NCBI GenBank assembly: GCA_963691705.1
Contig: OY829537.1
Coordinates: 18,848,078 to 18,912,077, forward strand
Reading direction: 5' to 3'
Length of the DNA: 64,000 bases
Source: Viola odorata
Taxonomy: Eukaryota > Streptophyta > Magnoliopsida > Malpighiales > Violaceae
In this document: piece after piece, positions 10,735-21,797 of the stretch
Numbering within the stretch: position 1 is the first letter of the stretch
Layout of the letters: each line of letters begins with the position of its first letter
The notes under the pieces: generated by a model
Databases searched by the model: none
Seen by the model: the letters and a program-made list of their open reading frames with translations, nothing else
Told to the model about the DNA's origin: nothing
Translations under genes and position numbers: made by a program

Positions 10735-11444
10735 CTCCCTCCGTTATAAAATACATGTCGCCGACAACCAAATCACAGAGTTTAAGAATTTTGCAGACTG
10801 AGTCAGTGGCGTTTGCCACGTGTCGAAAAATCGTGCGTTCTTCATCCAATTTTCTCTCTTTCCTTTCTTTCTTTCTCTCTTTTCTCTCTTTCCGGAAAAA
10901 TACTCCCTCTAGCATCGTTTCCTGTTCTCACCGCCGGCACAGAAAGGAGCGCAAGGACGAGACGAGCAAAACTCAGGTCCAACGGTACCATTCGGAGGCT
11001 GGACGCGCCGCCAAAAGCGGAAGAAGCCGTCGCCGCTCCTGCCACGCGCCGCCACGCGCAGGCGCGTCCGGCGTCCGTTCCGTCCGCCACCACTTGCGTT
11101 CTGCTCGTCTCGTCATTTCCGGCACGAATATATGGTCACCTTCGTGATAATGTCGTCCAAACGTGTTTTATTGTCCGTTTAAAATCGGAGAAGGAAAGAT
11201 GAAAGGACTGAAATTTTTCTAACACCACCTCTTCCGTGTCAGCCGGGCAATTCAAATTTGCTCCTCCCAAATTTTTCGTTTCCCTTTTTGCCCTGTATGA
11301 CGCGTAGCTCAGCATGAAAACGACGGGTCGTTTGATGGCATTTTTGTCAGAACACCAAGAAAGTGGGTACAATTGTCAAGGGCGTCAATTAAAACCAAAC
11401 AACGTTTTTGGGCTAAAACGACAAGTAATTTATAACGGAGGGAG
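10735..11444. mobile_element. Stowaway-like MITE / non-autonomous mariner element (710 bp)
   Basis: The left end reads CTCCCTCCGTTATAAAATAC and the right end, reverse-complemented, CTCCCTCCGTTATAAATTAC. The terminal inverted repeats run about 27 bp to TGTCG. TA flanks both ends (10733-10734 and 11445-11446). No transposase is present. The interior, 10915-11110, is unusually GC-rich for this region (runs such as CGCCGCCACGCGCAGGCGCG), unlike the AT-rich body of ordinary Stowaway MITEs, so it may have captured foreign sequence. Open frames in it look like chance. Confidence 0.85.
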
Positions 11445-11446
11445 TA

Positions 11447-12082
11447 TGTCGATGTCCAGAGATTGTTCTTGGAGCCTGAAAACGAATCTTGTCATATACA
11501 AGAAGCTCAGTCACGTGAATTTTTTCCACTCCTCCCAAGATAGTCATCCTTCTTTTGCATTTCCGTTCTTCAACTAATCACATTAACCAAAGGAAGTGAG
11601 TAATTATTAGCACTCTTTCATCATAGCTTTAATGACCGATTCAAACCAGTAATGTTTAAGGTGTGAATTTTAGGTCAAAAAAGCAAGCTTCGGTAAACAT
11701 AGAAAAATACATCATTTCCCAAGACCTTGTTCTTCAATTAGTTACATTTACCAAAGCTAATTATCACTATATTAATTTAATTCGTCCGTTTCAAATTAAA
11801 CAATCTTATTTTATATATACTTAGGAGATCACTTTTATACTTTTTTAAGTTTATATTTGACACTAATATTACTTATTTTATTACTTCCACTATGTCATGA
11901 AATTGGTTCTAAGAAAAAAGGTTAAGGTTCAAGAAAATTACTTAAGAATAGAAAAGAACTGCATTCTAAATTATTATAACCTTTACCTTTGTTTCTTGAA
12001 CCGATTAAGATTAGGGTTTAGTTCTTGACTTGGTCCATGTATTATATGCGGTGTGACATGTAATACCCCAATCAAAGCAGTG
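11447..12082. other. Intergenic, upstream of the receptor kinase gene
   Basis: AT-rich and without a recognised gene. It leads into the promoter motifs at 12083-12243. Confidence 0.35.
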
Positions 12083-12243
12083 TAGCCGTTGGATGTCTTG
12101 AAGAAGGGGCCCGGTCAGGTGAGTCTCCTGCCGCTGCTGCCTCCTCTCTGCTCCTTAAAAATAAAAATAAAAATAAAAAGCACCAATTATTCTGCGCGCA
12201 AGTAAAACTAGCCGTTGAAGAACATAAGAAAGTAGCCGTTACT
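12083..12243 (-). promoter_or_regulatory. Three MSA-like (AACGGCTA) mitotic promoter motifs
   Basis: On the minus strand TCCAACGGCTA (12083-12093) fits the M-phase-specific activator consensus YCYAACGGYYA exactly. TTCAACGGCTA (12209-12219) has one mismatch and AGTAACGGCTA (12233-12243) keeps the core. They lie about 190-350 bp upstream of the receptor kinase ATG. MSA elements are bound by three-repeat MYB (MYB3R) factors and give G2/M expression in either orientation. Confidence 0.55.
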
Positions 12244-12429
12244 GTTTTTTTAGTCTGAAATTCACTGTCTTCCCTTTGTCTCCTCTCTAACATACTTGCT
12301 TTTTATCAGACTCATCTCTCACTTTCCATCAAATCTATTTCCTTCTTATTCTCTTTCATTGGCGGGAACCTTTACAGAAAAACCCTTAAACAGATTTTCT
12401 TTTTTGTCTAAAATTCCTGCTTTCCTACC

Positions 12430-14981
12430 ATGTTCATGAATAATACACACCACTCTGTCTATACTAGTTTGTTCTTACTGCTATTTTTAGCTCTCACCAC
12501 CCATTTTGCTGCTTCATCACAGAAAAGTGATGGCATTATTGTCACCGAAGCAGATTATCAAGCGCTACGAGCGATAAAGAATGAGCTAATCGACACAAAA
12601 GGGTTCTTGCGCGGCTGGAATGACAGTGGTCTTGGAGCTTGTACTGGTGGGTGGGCAGGGATTAAGTGTGTGAAGGGTCAGGTTATTGCCATACAGCTTC
12701 CATGGAGGGGACTTGGTGGCAGAATTTCTGAGAAAATCGGTCAGCTTCCACAACTAAGAAAGCTTAGCCTTCATGACAATTTCATTGCTGGTCCTGTTCC
12801 TACATCACTAGGGTTCCTCCCCAATCTAAGAGGAGTTTACCTCTTCAACAACCGGCTTACTGGTTCGATCCCTCCTTCAATTGGTAACTGTCCTATTCTT
12901 CAAACTTTTGATGTGAGTATCAATTCACTTACTGGTGTTATACCACCTAGTCTTGCAAACTCTACGAGATTATTCAGGCTTAATTTGAGCTTTAATTCGT
13001 TGTCGGGTTCAATCCCAGCTAGTCTTACGCGCTCGCGTTCTCTTGCAATGCTTGCCCTTGATCACAACAATCTTACTGGTTCAATACCAGATTCTTGGGG
13101 TGCAATAGAAAACAAATCTTATGAACTTCAGTTATTAACCCTTGATCATAATAGCATTTCTGGGACTATTCCAGTTACTCTTAGTAGGTTAGGTTTACTT
13201 CAAGAAATCTCATTGAGTCATAATCAGATTTCTGGGTCCATACCTAATGAATTAGGGAGGCTGTCAAAACTCCAAAAGATGGATTTTTCTTACAATGCCA
13301 TAAGTGGGTCATTTCCTTCTGGTTTTTCCGATCTTTCTTCTTTGACGTTATTGAATCTTGAGGGCAATCGCCTCGACAACCAAATCCCAGAAGAAACTAT
13401 AGGTAGATTGCATACCCTTTCAGTTCTTAATTTGAAAAGCAATCAATTCAAAGGTCCAATCCCAGAAACCATTGGAAGCATCCGTAACATCAACTATCTT
13501 GACTTAGCTCAAAACAATTTCAGTGGAGAAATTCCTGTTTCCCTAACTCGCCTAGCTAATCTCACATTCTTCAATGTTTCGTATAACAACCTCTCTGGTG
13601 CTGTTCCTGCCCCATTATTGAGAAAGTTCAATTCAAGCTCTTTTGTGGGGAATCTTCAGCTTTGTGGCTACAGTAGCTCAACCCCATGTCCTTCATCTGC
13701 GCCGGCGATTCTTCCTTCTCCAATTTCACAGGGAGAAGGACATCATCGCCACAAACTTAGCACCAAGGACATCATCCTCATAGCAGCCGGTATCCTCCTG
13801 CTTGTTCTGCTTCTGCTCTGCTTGATTCTGCTCTGCTGTTTGATGAGGAAGAAAGCTGCTATGAAACAAAAGAATGGAAAAACCACTACTAGGGCAGCTG
13901 CAGGAAAAACAGAGAAGGCAGGTCCTGAGGCAGGTGGTGAAGCTGAATCTGGTGGCGAAATGGGAGGGAAGCTAGTCCACTTTGATGGGCCATTTGTGTT
14001 CACAGCTGATGATTTGCTGTGCGCGACCGCGGAGATAATGGGAAAAAGTGCTTATGGAACTGCATACAAGGCAACATTAGAGGATGGAAATCAAGTTGCA
14101 GTGAAGAGATTGAGGGAAAAGACAACAAAAGGACAGAAAGAATTTGAAAGTGAGGTTGCTGTTATTGGGAAGATTCGCCATCCGAATCTGTTAGCACTAA
14201 GAGCATATTACTTAGGACCCAAAGGAGAGAAGCTTCTTGTTTTTGATTACATGTCAAATGGAAGTCTTGCATCTTTCCTCCATGGTAAGTACACAAAACC
14301 CTAATGCTTCAATTACTGAATTGTTTTTAACATGAACCACATAATCATACAAGTCTTTTCTTTGCAGCTCGCGGTCCGGAGACCACTATCCACTGGCCAA
14401 TAAGGATGAACATTGCCATTGGCATTACACGAGGACTTAACCATCTCCACACCCAAGAGAATATCATTCATGGAAATCTCACATCAAGCAATGTACTACT
14501 CGACGAGCAATACAACGCGCAAATAGCAGACTATGGCCTATCGCGTCTCATGACTGCTGCAGCCAATACAAATGTGATTGCTACTGCTGGAACATTAGGC
14601 TACCGCGCACCCGAGCTTTCGAAGCTGAAGAATGCCAACACAAAGACTGATGTCTACAGTCTTGGTGTGATCATTTTGGAGCTGTTGACAGGGAAATCAC
14701 CCGGCGAACCAATGAATGGGATGGATTTGCCACAATGGGTGGCATCAATAGTGAAAGAGGAATGGACTAATGAAGTCTTTGATTTGGAGCTAATGAAGGA
14801 TGCACCGACAATCGGTGATGAGTTGCTTAACACGTTGAAATTAGCCCTGCATTGTGTGGATCCATCGCCCGCGGCTCGTCCGGAAACGCAACAAGTGCTT
14901 CAGCAGCTAGAGGAGATCAAGCCAGAGCTAGCAGCTACCACTTCTGCTGATGAAGGTGCTACTGCCCCATCCAGCGAGTGA
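12430..14981 (+). CDS. IMK2: IMK2-type leucine-rich repeat receptor-like kinase (predicted pseudokinase)
   Basis: Exons 12430-14284 and 14368-14981 (GTAAGT donor, TTTGCAG acceptor) give 822 residues. The order is signal peptide ([11 protein letters not shown]), LRRNT domain with [10 protein letters not shown], about ten LRRs with the LxxNxLxGxIP pattern, a juxtamembrane Ser/His linker, a transmembrane helix ([17 protein letters not shown]) and a kinase-like domain. The ATP-site Lys is present (QVAVKRL), but the glycine loop is atypical ([10 protein letters not shown]), the catalytic loop is HGNLTSSN instead of HRDxxxxN, and DFG is DYG. Catalysis is therefore doubtful, as for Arabidopsis IMK2, annotated probably inactive. 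It likely acts as a plasma-membrane co-receptor or scaffold in meristems. Upstream MSA motifs suggest cell-cycle control. Confidence 0.92.
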
Positions 14982-15360
14982 ACAGACATAGGAATACACC
15001 ACTTCTCTTATCAGTATCATAATTGTTTTTTGGTGTGTGGAAGAATAAATGCTTTTGATCAACTGGGCATTGGAGTAGTAGCAGTGTAGGAGTTTTAGTT
15101 CTCAAATTCTTTCATTCTTGTTTGTTTTTTGTTTGTTTTTGTTTTGGGAGATTTTATTCTTTAATTCTTGTTGCTTGCTAATGTTAGTGTATATAAATAC
15201 TTATAACTTATAAGTTAGTTTTGTTTCTTTTTGGAGGGCAGTATTCTTTGTAGCTGGAAAAATAATGCATCATCAGTTCCATTATCCTGCTATTATCAAA
15301 CAGAGTAACTAATTAACAAGTTACTGATTTGTCCCCGCTCTTTTCAGTTTTCTCTACTCT
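14982..15360. other. 3' UTR and flank of the receptor kinase gene
   Basis: T-rich sequence after the stop codon with no further gene. It ends at the target duplication ATATTCTTA (15361-15369) of the Mutator-type element. Confidence 0.4.
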
Positions 15361-15413
15361 ATATTCTTAGAGTAATGATATTTGGGAGGAATTCCCAAGA
15401 GGAATTCCCAAGA

Positions 15414-15437
15414 GGAATGACGTGGCCACGTCATTCC
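15414..15437. promoter_or_regulatory. Perfect 24-bp palindrome with bZIP core in left MULE terminus
   Basis: It is symmetric around TGACGTGGCCACGTCA and combines TGACGTGG with its mirror, a good bZIP (C-box/G-box hybrid) target. The same palindrome recurs in the right terminus at 17823-17846. It may be a subterminal transposase site or a promoter element. Confidence 0.5.
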
Positions 15438-15549
15438 TTAATTACAAATTTGCCACATCAGGCAAATTTACGAAATTGCCCCCCGCTTCTTCATACCCTC
15501 TCTTCCTCATCAGCCCGATCTAGGGTTCCTTGCAAGTTGCAACGCTCCC

Positions 15550-15662
15550 TCCTCTCCCTCCATTCGCGGCCTCCCTCCCTCCTCCATTCGCGGCCTCCCT
15601 CCTCCATTCGCGACCTCCCTCCTCTCCATTCGCGGCCTCCCTCCTTCATTCGCGGCCTCCCT
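15550..15662 (+). repeat. CT-rich minisatellite inside the MULE
   Basis: About five imperfect copies of a roughly 21-bp unit around CTCCATTCGCGGCCTCCCTC. Confidence 0.7.
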
Positions 15663-17333
15663 TCCTGCCACTGCCTGTTGACTAGATGTGGAGTTATCTT
15701 ACGCTTCTATTCTTTTATTGAGTATTGCAATATTGCTATGATGAAAATGAGGTTTGCTGATTTTGATTTATTGTGCAGAGCTAATGCACAGCAGCCAAAG
15801 CTTGATGATTATTCTCAGTCGGTGGTGCTAGTAAAGATTGTCCTATTTTCTGATCGCTTCCCTGTGGTATTGCTACTGACTAGAAGCATCTCTCTCCCTT
15901 AACTGTCATCAGTTTATCTATGTAGAATATAGCTAGGATTTCCGTTATTGCTCTGCTAGTCATTAAATTGAAAGTGATTATATGTGTTTTGACTTTGAGA
16001 GTGAGCCAATTTTACTGTTGAATTTTGTGGAAATGAATTTTGGAACTAGAATGCAACAGAAAAGAACTATTTCATAGTGATTGTTTTCGTTTCAATTAGG
16101 AGGTTTGCAGTTGTGGCGGATACTGTAGTTGTTTCTGAGTTCATGTTTGTGTGGCATAATTATGGATGAAAGATAGTCATCATTCATCATGAGGTTATAT
16201 CACATGAAGTCAATCAATTTGCTGAAATTTATTGCTTAAATATTTGTAGTAGTTTGCAGGAAATGAGTAAGAGTGCAAGACGTGGGCATTATAGATGCAA
16301 TAGTTTGACTCAATATTTAGGAAATTTAGATTGGAGAAAACAGTGAGAAGTTGCAGTTCCCCCTCCCACCCCACATATTCAACGTATGTTACAGCTTTAA
16401 GTTGTTGACTAATCAGATCTTCTAAGATAGATAGGGGAGTGTACAAATGCATGAACAGGTAAGCTGCCTTTTCTTCTGGCATTACTATCCTTGATAGGTG
16501 GCATTTGGGTATTTGACAAACTCATGCTAGGTTTATGTATTTGATTATGCTAGTTAGTGCGTGTAACAAACTTTAATTAGGACGTACTTCTATAAGTATT
16601 ATTGAAATGTGAGGCAGTGGTTAATTGTTTACTCATTTCAGCACATATCATTTGCCAATCACCAATGGTTGACTTGTACTGATTTTGGCGTGCCTTGTTC
16701 TTATAACTAGTGAATTTAATAATCCTCATTGGACAAGGTATGATACTTGCCATTGTGTAGACATCTGCTTCATTCAGATTCACCATGCATCAGTCAATAT
16801 TGATGAGATTTACTTGCCTCAGTCTAAGTTCTTTACTGGTTCCATCTGTCTAGGATATTAGTTTCGCAATTTGAACCTAGCTAACCATATATTAATCATC
16901 ATCATTCCTTTTACATCGAAATAATAGATGTTTTTGAAACTTCTAATGTGGTTATATTGATAATGCAGTGGTGCCTATAGTGAGATGTTGGAAAGCTCTA
17001 TATCTTCATCGCGCACATGGAGGAGGAATACTCAATTCGGAGATGAGAACTATGAAGGAAAGCCGAGATTGGAGAATTCTGGTGCTTTTGCGAAGGGGGT
17101 AAAAGTAGGTTTTTTTGTGTGTTGTTATATGTATAGCTTGTATAATTTTAAGCCAATTGGTTTGTAAGTGGTTGTAACTGATGTAATGAAACAAATATAT
17201 ATTATTAGTTTGATTTTTATATGTCGAAAAATTATATTATGATTGGAACAATTTATTATGATACAGTTTGTCAATTTCCTCAGGTAGTTTGAACCGACAC
17301 GAAACTTAAAAAAACATATGAATCTTTTTATTT

Positions 17334-17424
17334 GGGACATAAAGTGCAAATAACTCAGGAAGACCACTAGTACAGAGAGGTAACCGTGGCCACCACACAA
17401 TTTTCTACATTCCTCAATAACATC
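17334..17424 (-). pseudogene. Captured exon fragment of acyl-CoA oxidase, frameshifted
   Basis: On the minus strand, after an intact acceptor (TTCATTTGCAG at 17425-17435), the frame reads DVIEECRKLCGGHGYL, the strongly conserved acyl-CoA oxidase motif around the FAD/substrate region. Two bases later in another frame it continues TSGLPELFALYVP, also as in these enzymes, so a 2-bp change in a CT run has shifted the frame. The similarity stops after the VP. Acyl-CoA oxidases catalyse the first step of peroxisomal beta-oxidation. This piece cannot encode an enzyme; it shows gene capture by the MULE. Confidence 0.75.
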
Positions 17425-17822
17425 CTGCAAATGAAATATAATGCATCAAGCTAAATACTAAAAAATATTACCAACTAATCAAGAACCTGAAAGATGGGAC
17501 TAGAGAAAAAGAAAATAAGTACGCTCATGAGTGCAATTTAGTGCTCAAAATAAAATGCCTAAAACAATACATAAAATGAACATCTCAGTTTGTAAACAAA
17601 TTGTTATTTAAGAAATCAAAAACAATATATGCAATGTTGGAAAATTATCAGAGGATTTGTTTAATAAGAAAAGAAATGAAGCAGCAAGAGGAGCAGCAGC
17701 AGCCGTTTGCAGCAAATGAAGCAGCAATAAACCCTAAAAATTGGGAAAGGAAGAGAGGGGTATGGGAAAGGAAAACGGGGGTAGTTTGGTAAATTTACTA
17801 CCAATGGCAAACTTGTAATTAA

Positions 17823-17846
17823 GGAATGACGTGGCCACGTCATTCC
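17823..17846. promoter_or_regulatory. Perfect 24-bp palindrome with bZIP core, upstream of the Abraxas-like gene
   Basis: The same palindrome as at 15414-15437, carried by the right MULE terminus, only 66 bp from the TATA box and 130 bp from the ATG of the next gene. Confidence 0.5.
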
Positions 17847-17911
17847 TCTTGGGAATTCCTCCCAAATATCATTACTCATATTCTTAACAGCGCTATCCCA
17901 AGTCCTAAGCA

Positions 17912-17919
17912 TATATAAA
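17912..17919 (+). promoter_or_regulatory. TATA box of the Abraxas-like gene
   Basis: TATATAAA, 57 bp before the start codon and 26 bp beyond the MULE target duplication, so the core promoter is native while everything upstream of it now belongs to the transposon. Confidence 0.5.
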
Positions 17920-17975
17920 CATAAAATTTTCCAGCCGAAGCTCTCAATTCGTTCTCAGGCTTAAAAAGAAGAAAA

Positions 17976-19027
17976 ATGGAGGATCTTCCTCTATACAAGA
18001 TATCAATCTCGGGTCCCACATTAGGTTCCTTGCTACAGCGCTTCTCCTCCTCTTTCGGCGACGTCGACGGCCTCTTATTCGGCCACGTCACTCACATCAC
18101 TCCCTCCTCTCTCTCCGACGACTCCCCTCAACTTCCCTCATCCTCCGGTTCCGATTCTCCTCAGCTCATCGCCACCGTCACCTCCTTCCTTTGCCCAGCC
18201 TCCTCCCCTCTCTCCTTCTTTGACTCCGCCGGCCGCCTCCACGCGCCCACTCTCCATAAACTCCTCTCCAATCTCGACAGTAGCAACAATCACTTCCTCG
18301 GCTGGCTTTCTGCTCGCCGGAAATCGCCAATCCGTCCTTCAATGCGGGAATTCTCGGTATCTAACTCTCTCTGCACGAAATCGGACTGCTCTTTTCCGGT
18401 TATAAACGCAGACCCTCCAATTTCTCTCACTCCCTGTGTTTTCTTGTCGTTAACCACTCCTGTTCACGACGCCTTAATCCACACTCTTGAGTACCGCGCC
18501 TACCAGTTCCGTTCCTCCACGACGTTGTTTGATCCCAAATCCATCGATGTTATCAACATAGGTCCTGCCTTTCGTGGGCATTATGAATCGTTTAGCCCGA
18601 ATTACTCTCAGCTTCCGTTACTGAACTGTGAACTGCGAGGCTCAGTGTTTGAGGATAAGGATGAGGCAGCTAATTTGAGGGAATTGAAGCAGATTTCCAA
18701 GGATCAGAAGGACTTAGACACTTGCGCGGAGGGGTTTAGGGTTAGGGATTTGAAGAGTTTGGTGGGAGGGGAGGCAGCAAATTACACAGCAGGGTTGGAG
18801 GATTTGTATGAGAAAATGTTGAGGAAGATTCAGAGTCTGGCTAGGCAACTTGAGGAAAGTAATGCCAAAGTGCTTGAGCAGGTGAGACTCTTTTTTGAAA
18901 TATTGTTGTTGTGAATTGTATTCTCAGTGTGGTAATTGAAATAATCTTTTGATTTCTATATCTGTCTCGGCAGGACAATTACAATAGGAAGTTGAGGCAC
19001 AAAGTTATGAAGATTGTGAATGAATAA
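17976..19027 (+). CDS. Abraxas/FAM175-like MPN-domain protein (BRISC / BRCA1-A complex type)
   Basis: Exon 1 is 17976-18881 (donor GTGAGA) and exon 2 is 18974-19027 (acceptor CGGCAG), giving 319 residues. The N-terminus ISGPTLGSLLQRF..DVDGLLFGHV resembles the first strand and helix of an MPN domain. The JAMM zinc ligands (E..HxH..SxxxxD) are not evident, as expected for the inactive Abraxas/Abro1 subunits. The C-terminal third (from about residue 260) is a coiled coil with GLEDLYEKMLRKIQSLARQLEESN, where family members pair with the deubiquitinase BRCC36. Known members scaffold Lys63-specific deubiquitination in DNA repair or signalling. The GC-rich first exon has frequent Ser/Pro codons. I am fairly sure of the family, less of the complex. 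Confidence 0.75.
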
Positions 19028-21537
19028 ATAAGTCGTTCACTTGTGCTTCTGCTTTCTTGCAATGTGTAAGGTAAACTCGGTTCCTCTATTGGAGCTCTCT
19101 CTTTTTGTCACTGAACTTAGTATGATGGTATTGATTTGATGAGAATGGAAGTGCATTTCTCCAGTTGATGTGATGTCAACTTCCACATAATTGGTGTAGT
19201 TAGTGCACAACTTTTCTGGTTTTTAGTGGAAGCTGGAAATTGTGTTATGTTTAGTCTAGCACGATATGGTGATCTAGTATAGGGTGTTCGGAATATGGGA
19301 AAGACGGATTTAAGGTGTTTATCTGCTTTTGTCTTGAATGATGCTTCGTGGGGTGTGTGCTATCTTTAATGTTTTTACTTTCTACTTCATTCAAAGGAGG
19401 GTTGTGAAGTAAGCTTCATATAGATGATGTAGCTGCTTTCTAACTTTTATGAACTAATAGTTTCATTTTGTGGCATGCCTTCCTGTGTTTGGCTTTTTGC
19501 ATATTTCTTCAATTCAACAGTTTAACCAAGGAATTTATAGATCTCTTTACCCTTTTGTCATCCATTAATTCCTTCATGATTTATATGATTTGGTATTATA
19601 TCAGAATAGTATCTGACTTCTATTCAAGTATTGTTATCCTAAATATTGATGTTGTTGATTCCTTCTTCATGTTAGGGAGTTAGCTTAAAATTTATAAACA
19701 AATAGATCCCTGTCATTTCAACTAGTAATCTTGTAGTCGAATCATTCTTTCTCTGCATGGACATTCATCTATTGTTGTGTTCTTTGGAATGTTCATTTTC
19801 TTCTATATTGCAGAGGAGTTACACATACTGTTCAGTCATTCCTATGTGACAACACTTTCTTGAGATGGATTTTACTTCCAACTTTTCAAACTGCTCATAA
19901 ATTCTTTCATCAAATGTATATGATTTGGTATTGTATCATAATAGTCCCTCAGTTCTATTCAAGTATTGTTATCCTTAATATTGATGCTGATTGCTGCTGC
20001 TCCCTTCATTTTATGAAGTTAACTTTAAAAAAAAAAGCCTGTCATTCTAACTAGCAATCTTATAGTTGTATCATTCTTGTTCTGGATGGACATTTATCTC
20101 TGTTGTTTTCTTTGGAATGTTCATATTCTCCTTCTATATTGCATAGGAGTTACATCTGTTGTTCACTCGTTTCTTATGTGATAACACTTCATTGAGACGG
20201 AGCCTTATTGAGATGGATTATGATTATTGGTTCTTCCAACTTTTCAAACGGCTCATTAAGTTTCACTTACTCACCAATTCACAATGAGAAGAGAAAGTGT
20301 TAAACTTATCACAAAGCCATGCTGGTTTCAAGAAGGTAGGATATACTTGTAGGATATCCACCTTCAATGTTTTTGGCCAATTAAGAACCTGAAATCAAGC
20401 AACTCGCATGTACTTACGTGTTATTGATGCTTTTAATACTGATGAGAGGCTTGATATTTCATTTCATAACATGTTGACAGCATAGCCGAAATAATTTTTG
20501 ATCAGTTGGTTACTTGATTCACTAAGTTTAGCTGCTCCTATTATTCATTCTTGTTGCTTATCTGTGATTCTTCTTGAACAGGAATATACGCACTCATAGT
20601 AGTTGTATGGAGGATACAGCAGTCGGATTTTGCAGTGGCTTTTGAGCAGAGAGTGGAGAAGCATGCAAACCAATAAGTTGGATGGATCCCATTTACAGTT
20701 ATCGCTTGTTTCGTGATTTCCTGAAGAAACATTGGATTCCCTTGTTCATAAAATAGGTTATTTACTCCTAGGACTTATGTATCCAACAAACTTCGACTGT
20801 CCCCTAATGATTCCTTTGAAAATCTCGTTTTCCTTGAAAATTTTGAATTCCTTTGCACCAAGTACGCCAATCAAGTGATAGCTACTTGTAAGGAAGACGA
20901 ATGCAAAGCCCTCTCTGCAAATTTGAACACAAGTTTTTTTCTTGTCTGTGAAATATCATGAGTAGGACAGTAAGTTTCAGAAATTAGATATTAGATTTAT
21001 GTTTATTCAAAACTACTGTATATTTCATGAGAAGATCAAATTTGTTCAAAACGCGTTATTTTCATCCTTATTCTACTTTAAGGTCCTTCGTCGTCTTTTT
21101 GGCTATTCTACTTGGTGATTTCTTGTTCTTGACGAGTGGTTTGCGCGTTCACGTGTTTGTCATTGGGCCTTTTATCAGAGATGCCACGCGTGACGCGAAC
21201 CTTCGTGGCTCGGTCATCAATGGGAAGACAGGCAAAAGCCAATTTTTGTTCTTTTTCTCTCTTCTTTTCCATCATTTGTTAGTAATCAAAACCTCAAGTG
21301 ATTATTTGCCTTTTTAAAAGTTCATTAAAGATCAAAAGAAAGGTTGTCTAACATTCTTAAGTGTTTTCATTACATCCTAGCTTTGGAAGAACTATTTAAA
21401 AGTAAATGTTTATGGCCTAATAAATTAAACTAAATCAAATTTGAGCATAGTTGGCATCGGCTCAAGTTTCAAGTTTTTTCCTAAAATCAGTGTTTCCTAA
21501 AAGGTCCTGTAGAAGAAAACAGGAAAATATCAAGAGG
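19028..21537. other. Intergenic region with a diverged tandem duplication
   Basis: No gene recognised. About 19567-20230 contains two diverged copies (period about 335 bp) sharing ATATGATTTGGTATT, TTCTATTCAAGTATTGTTATCC, a CTTTGGAATGTTCAT phrase and TTCCAACTTTTCAAAC. Open frames at 19468-19683 and 19860-20054 are the same duplicated stretch and look non-coding. Confidence 0.45.
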
Positions 21538-21547
21538 TGGCGCGAAA
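21538..21547. promoter_or_regulatory. E2F-like site upstream of the AP2/ERF gene
   Basis: TGGCGCGAAA, the reverse of TTTCGCGCCA, a strong match to E2F/DP binding sites, about 250 bp upstream of the ATG at 21798. Confidence 0.35.
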
Positions 21548-21797
21548 AGTTAAGAAAATATCCACGGGGTCAATAAAAGGATCTCCGCCTTCAAAAGCAA
21601 GAAAGTGACATCAAGCGAATGATGGGGGTATTGCCACGCCTTCAAACCTCACTCTTCGCTACACGGCAGCGTTTCGTTCACACTTACGAAAGTCGATTAG
21701 TGAGTTTTTTTGCATCTCTGTTAGTTCTATTTTTGAATAAAATCGGACTGAGATTTAGTTCAAGAATAGCTAGGGTCTTTCTTTTTGGAATATTTTG

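Larger units (their letters stand above)
15370..17877. mobile_element. Non-autonomous Mutator-like element (Pack-MULE), 2508 bp
   Basis: Both ends and the target duplication are visible. The left end is GAGTAATGATATTTGGGAGG and the right end is its inverse, ending ATTACTC. ATATTCTTA (9 bp) occurs directly outside each end, at 15361-15369 and 17878-17886. The inverted repeats run about 95 bp and include a 24-bp perfect palindrome. The left repeat has an extra 13-15 bp direct duplication of GAGGAATTCCCAA. No transposase is present. The body holds a CT-rich minisatellite (15550-15662) and a captured acyl-CoA oxidase exon fragment (17334-17424). Long repeats starting with G and a 9-bp duplication are the Mutator hallmark. 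Confidence 0.9.

Noticed and set aside
10689..11147. 152-codon ORF and others over the GC-rich MITE interior
   Set aside because: Low-complexity Arg/Ser-rich translation, crosses the MITE border, overlapping ORFs in several frames.
16985..17167. Short ORF in the MULE starting MLESSISSSRTWRRN
   Set aside because: Weakly reminiscent of the start of GRF zinc-finger proteins, but the zinc ligands are absent and the similarity is too short to claim.
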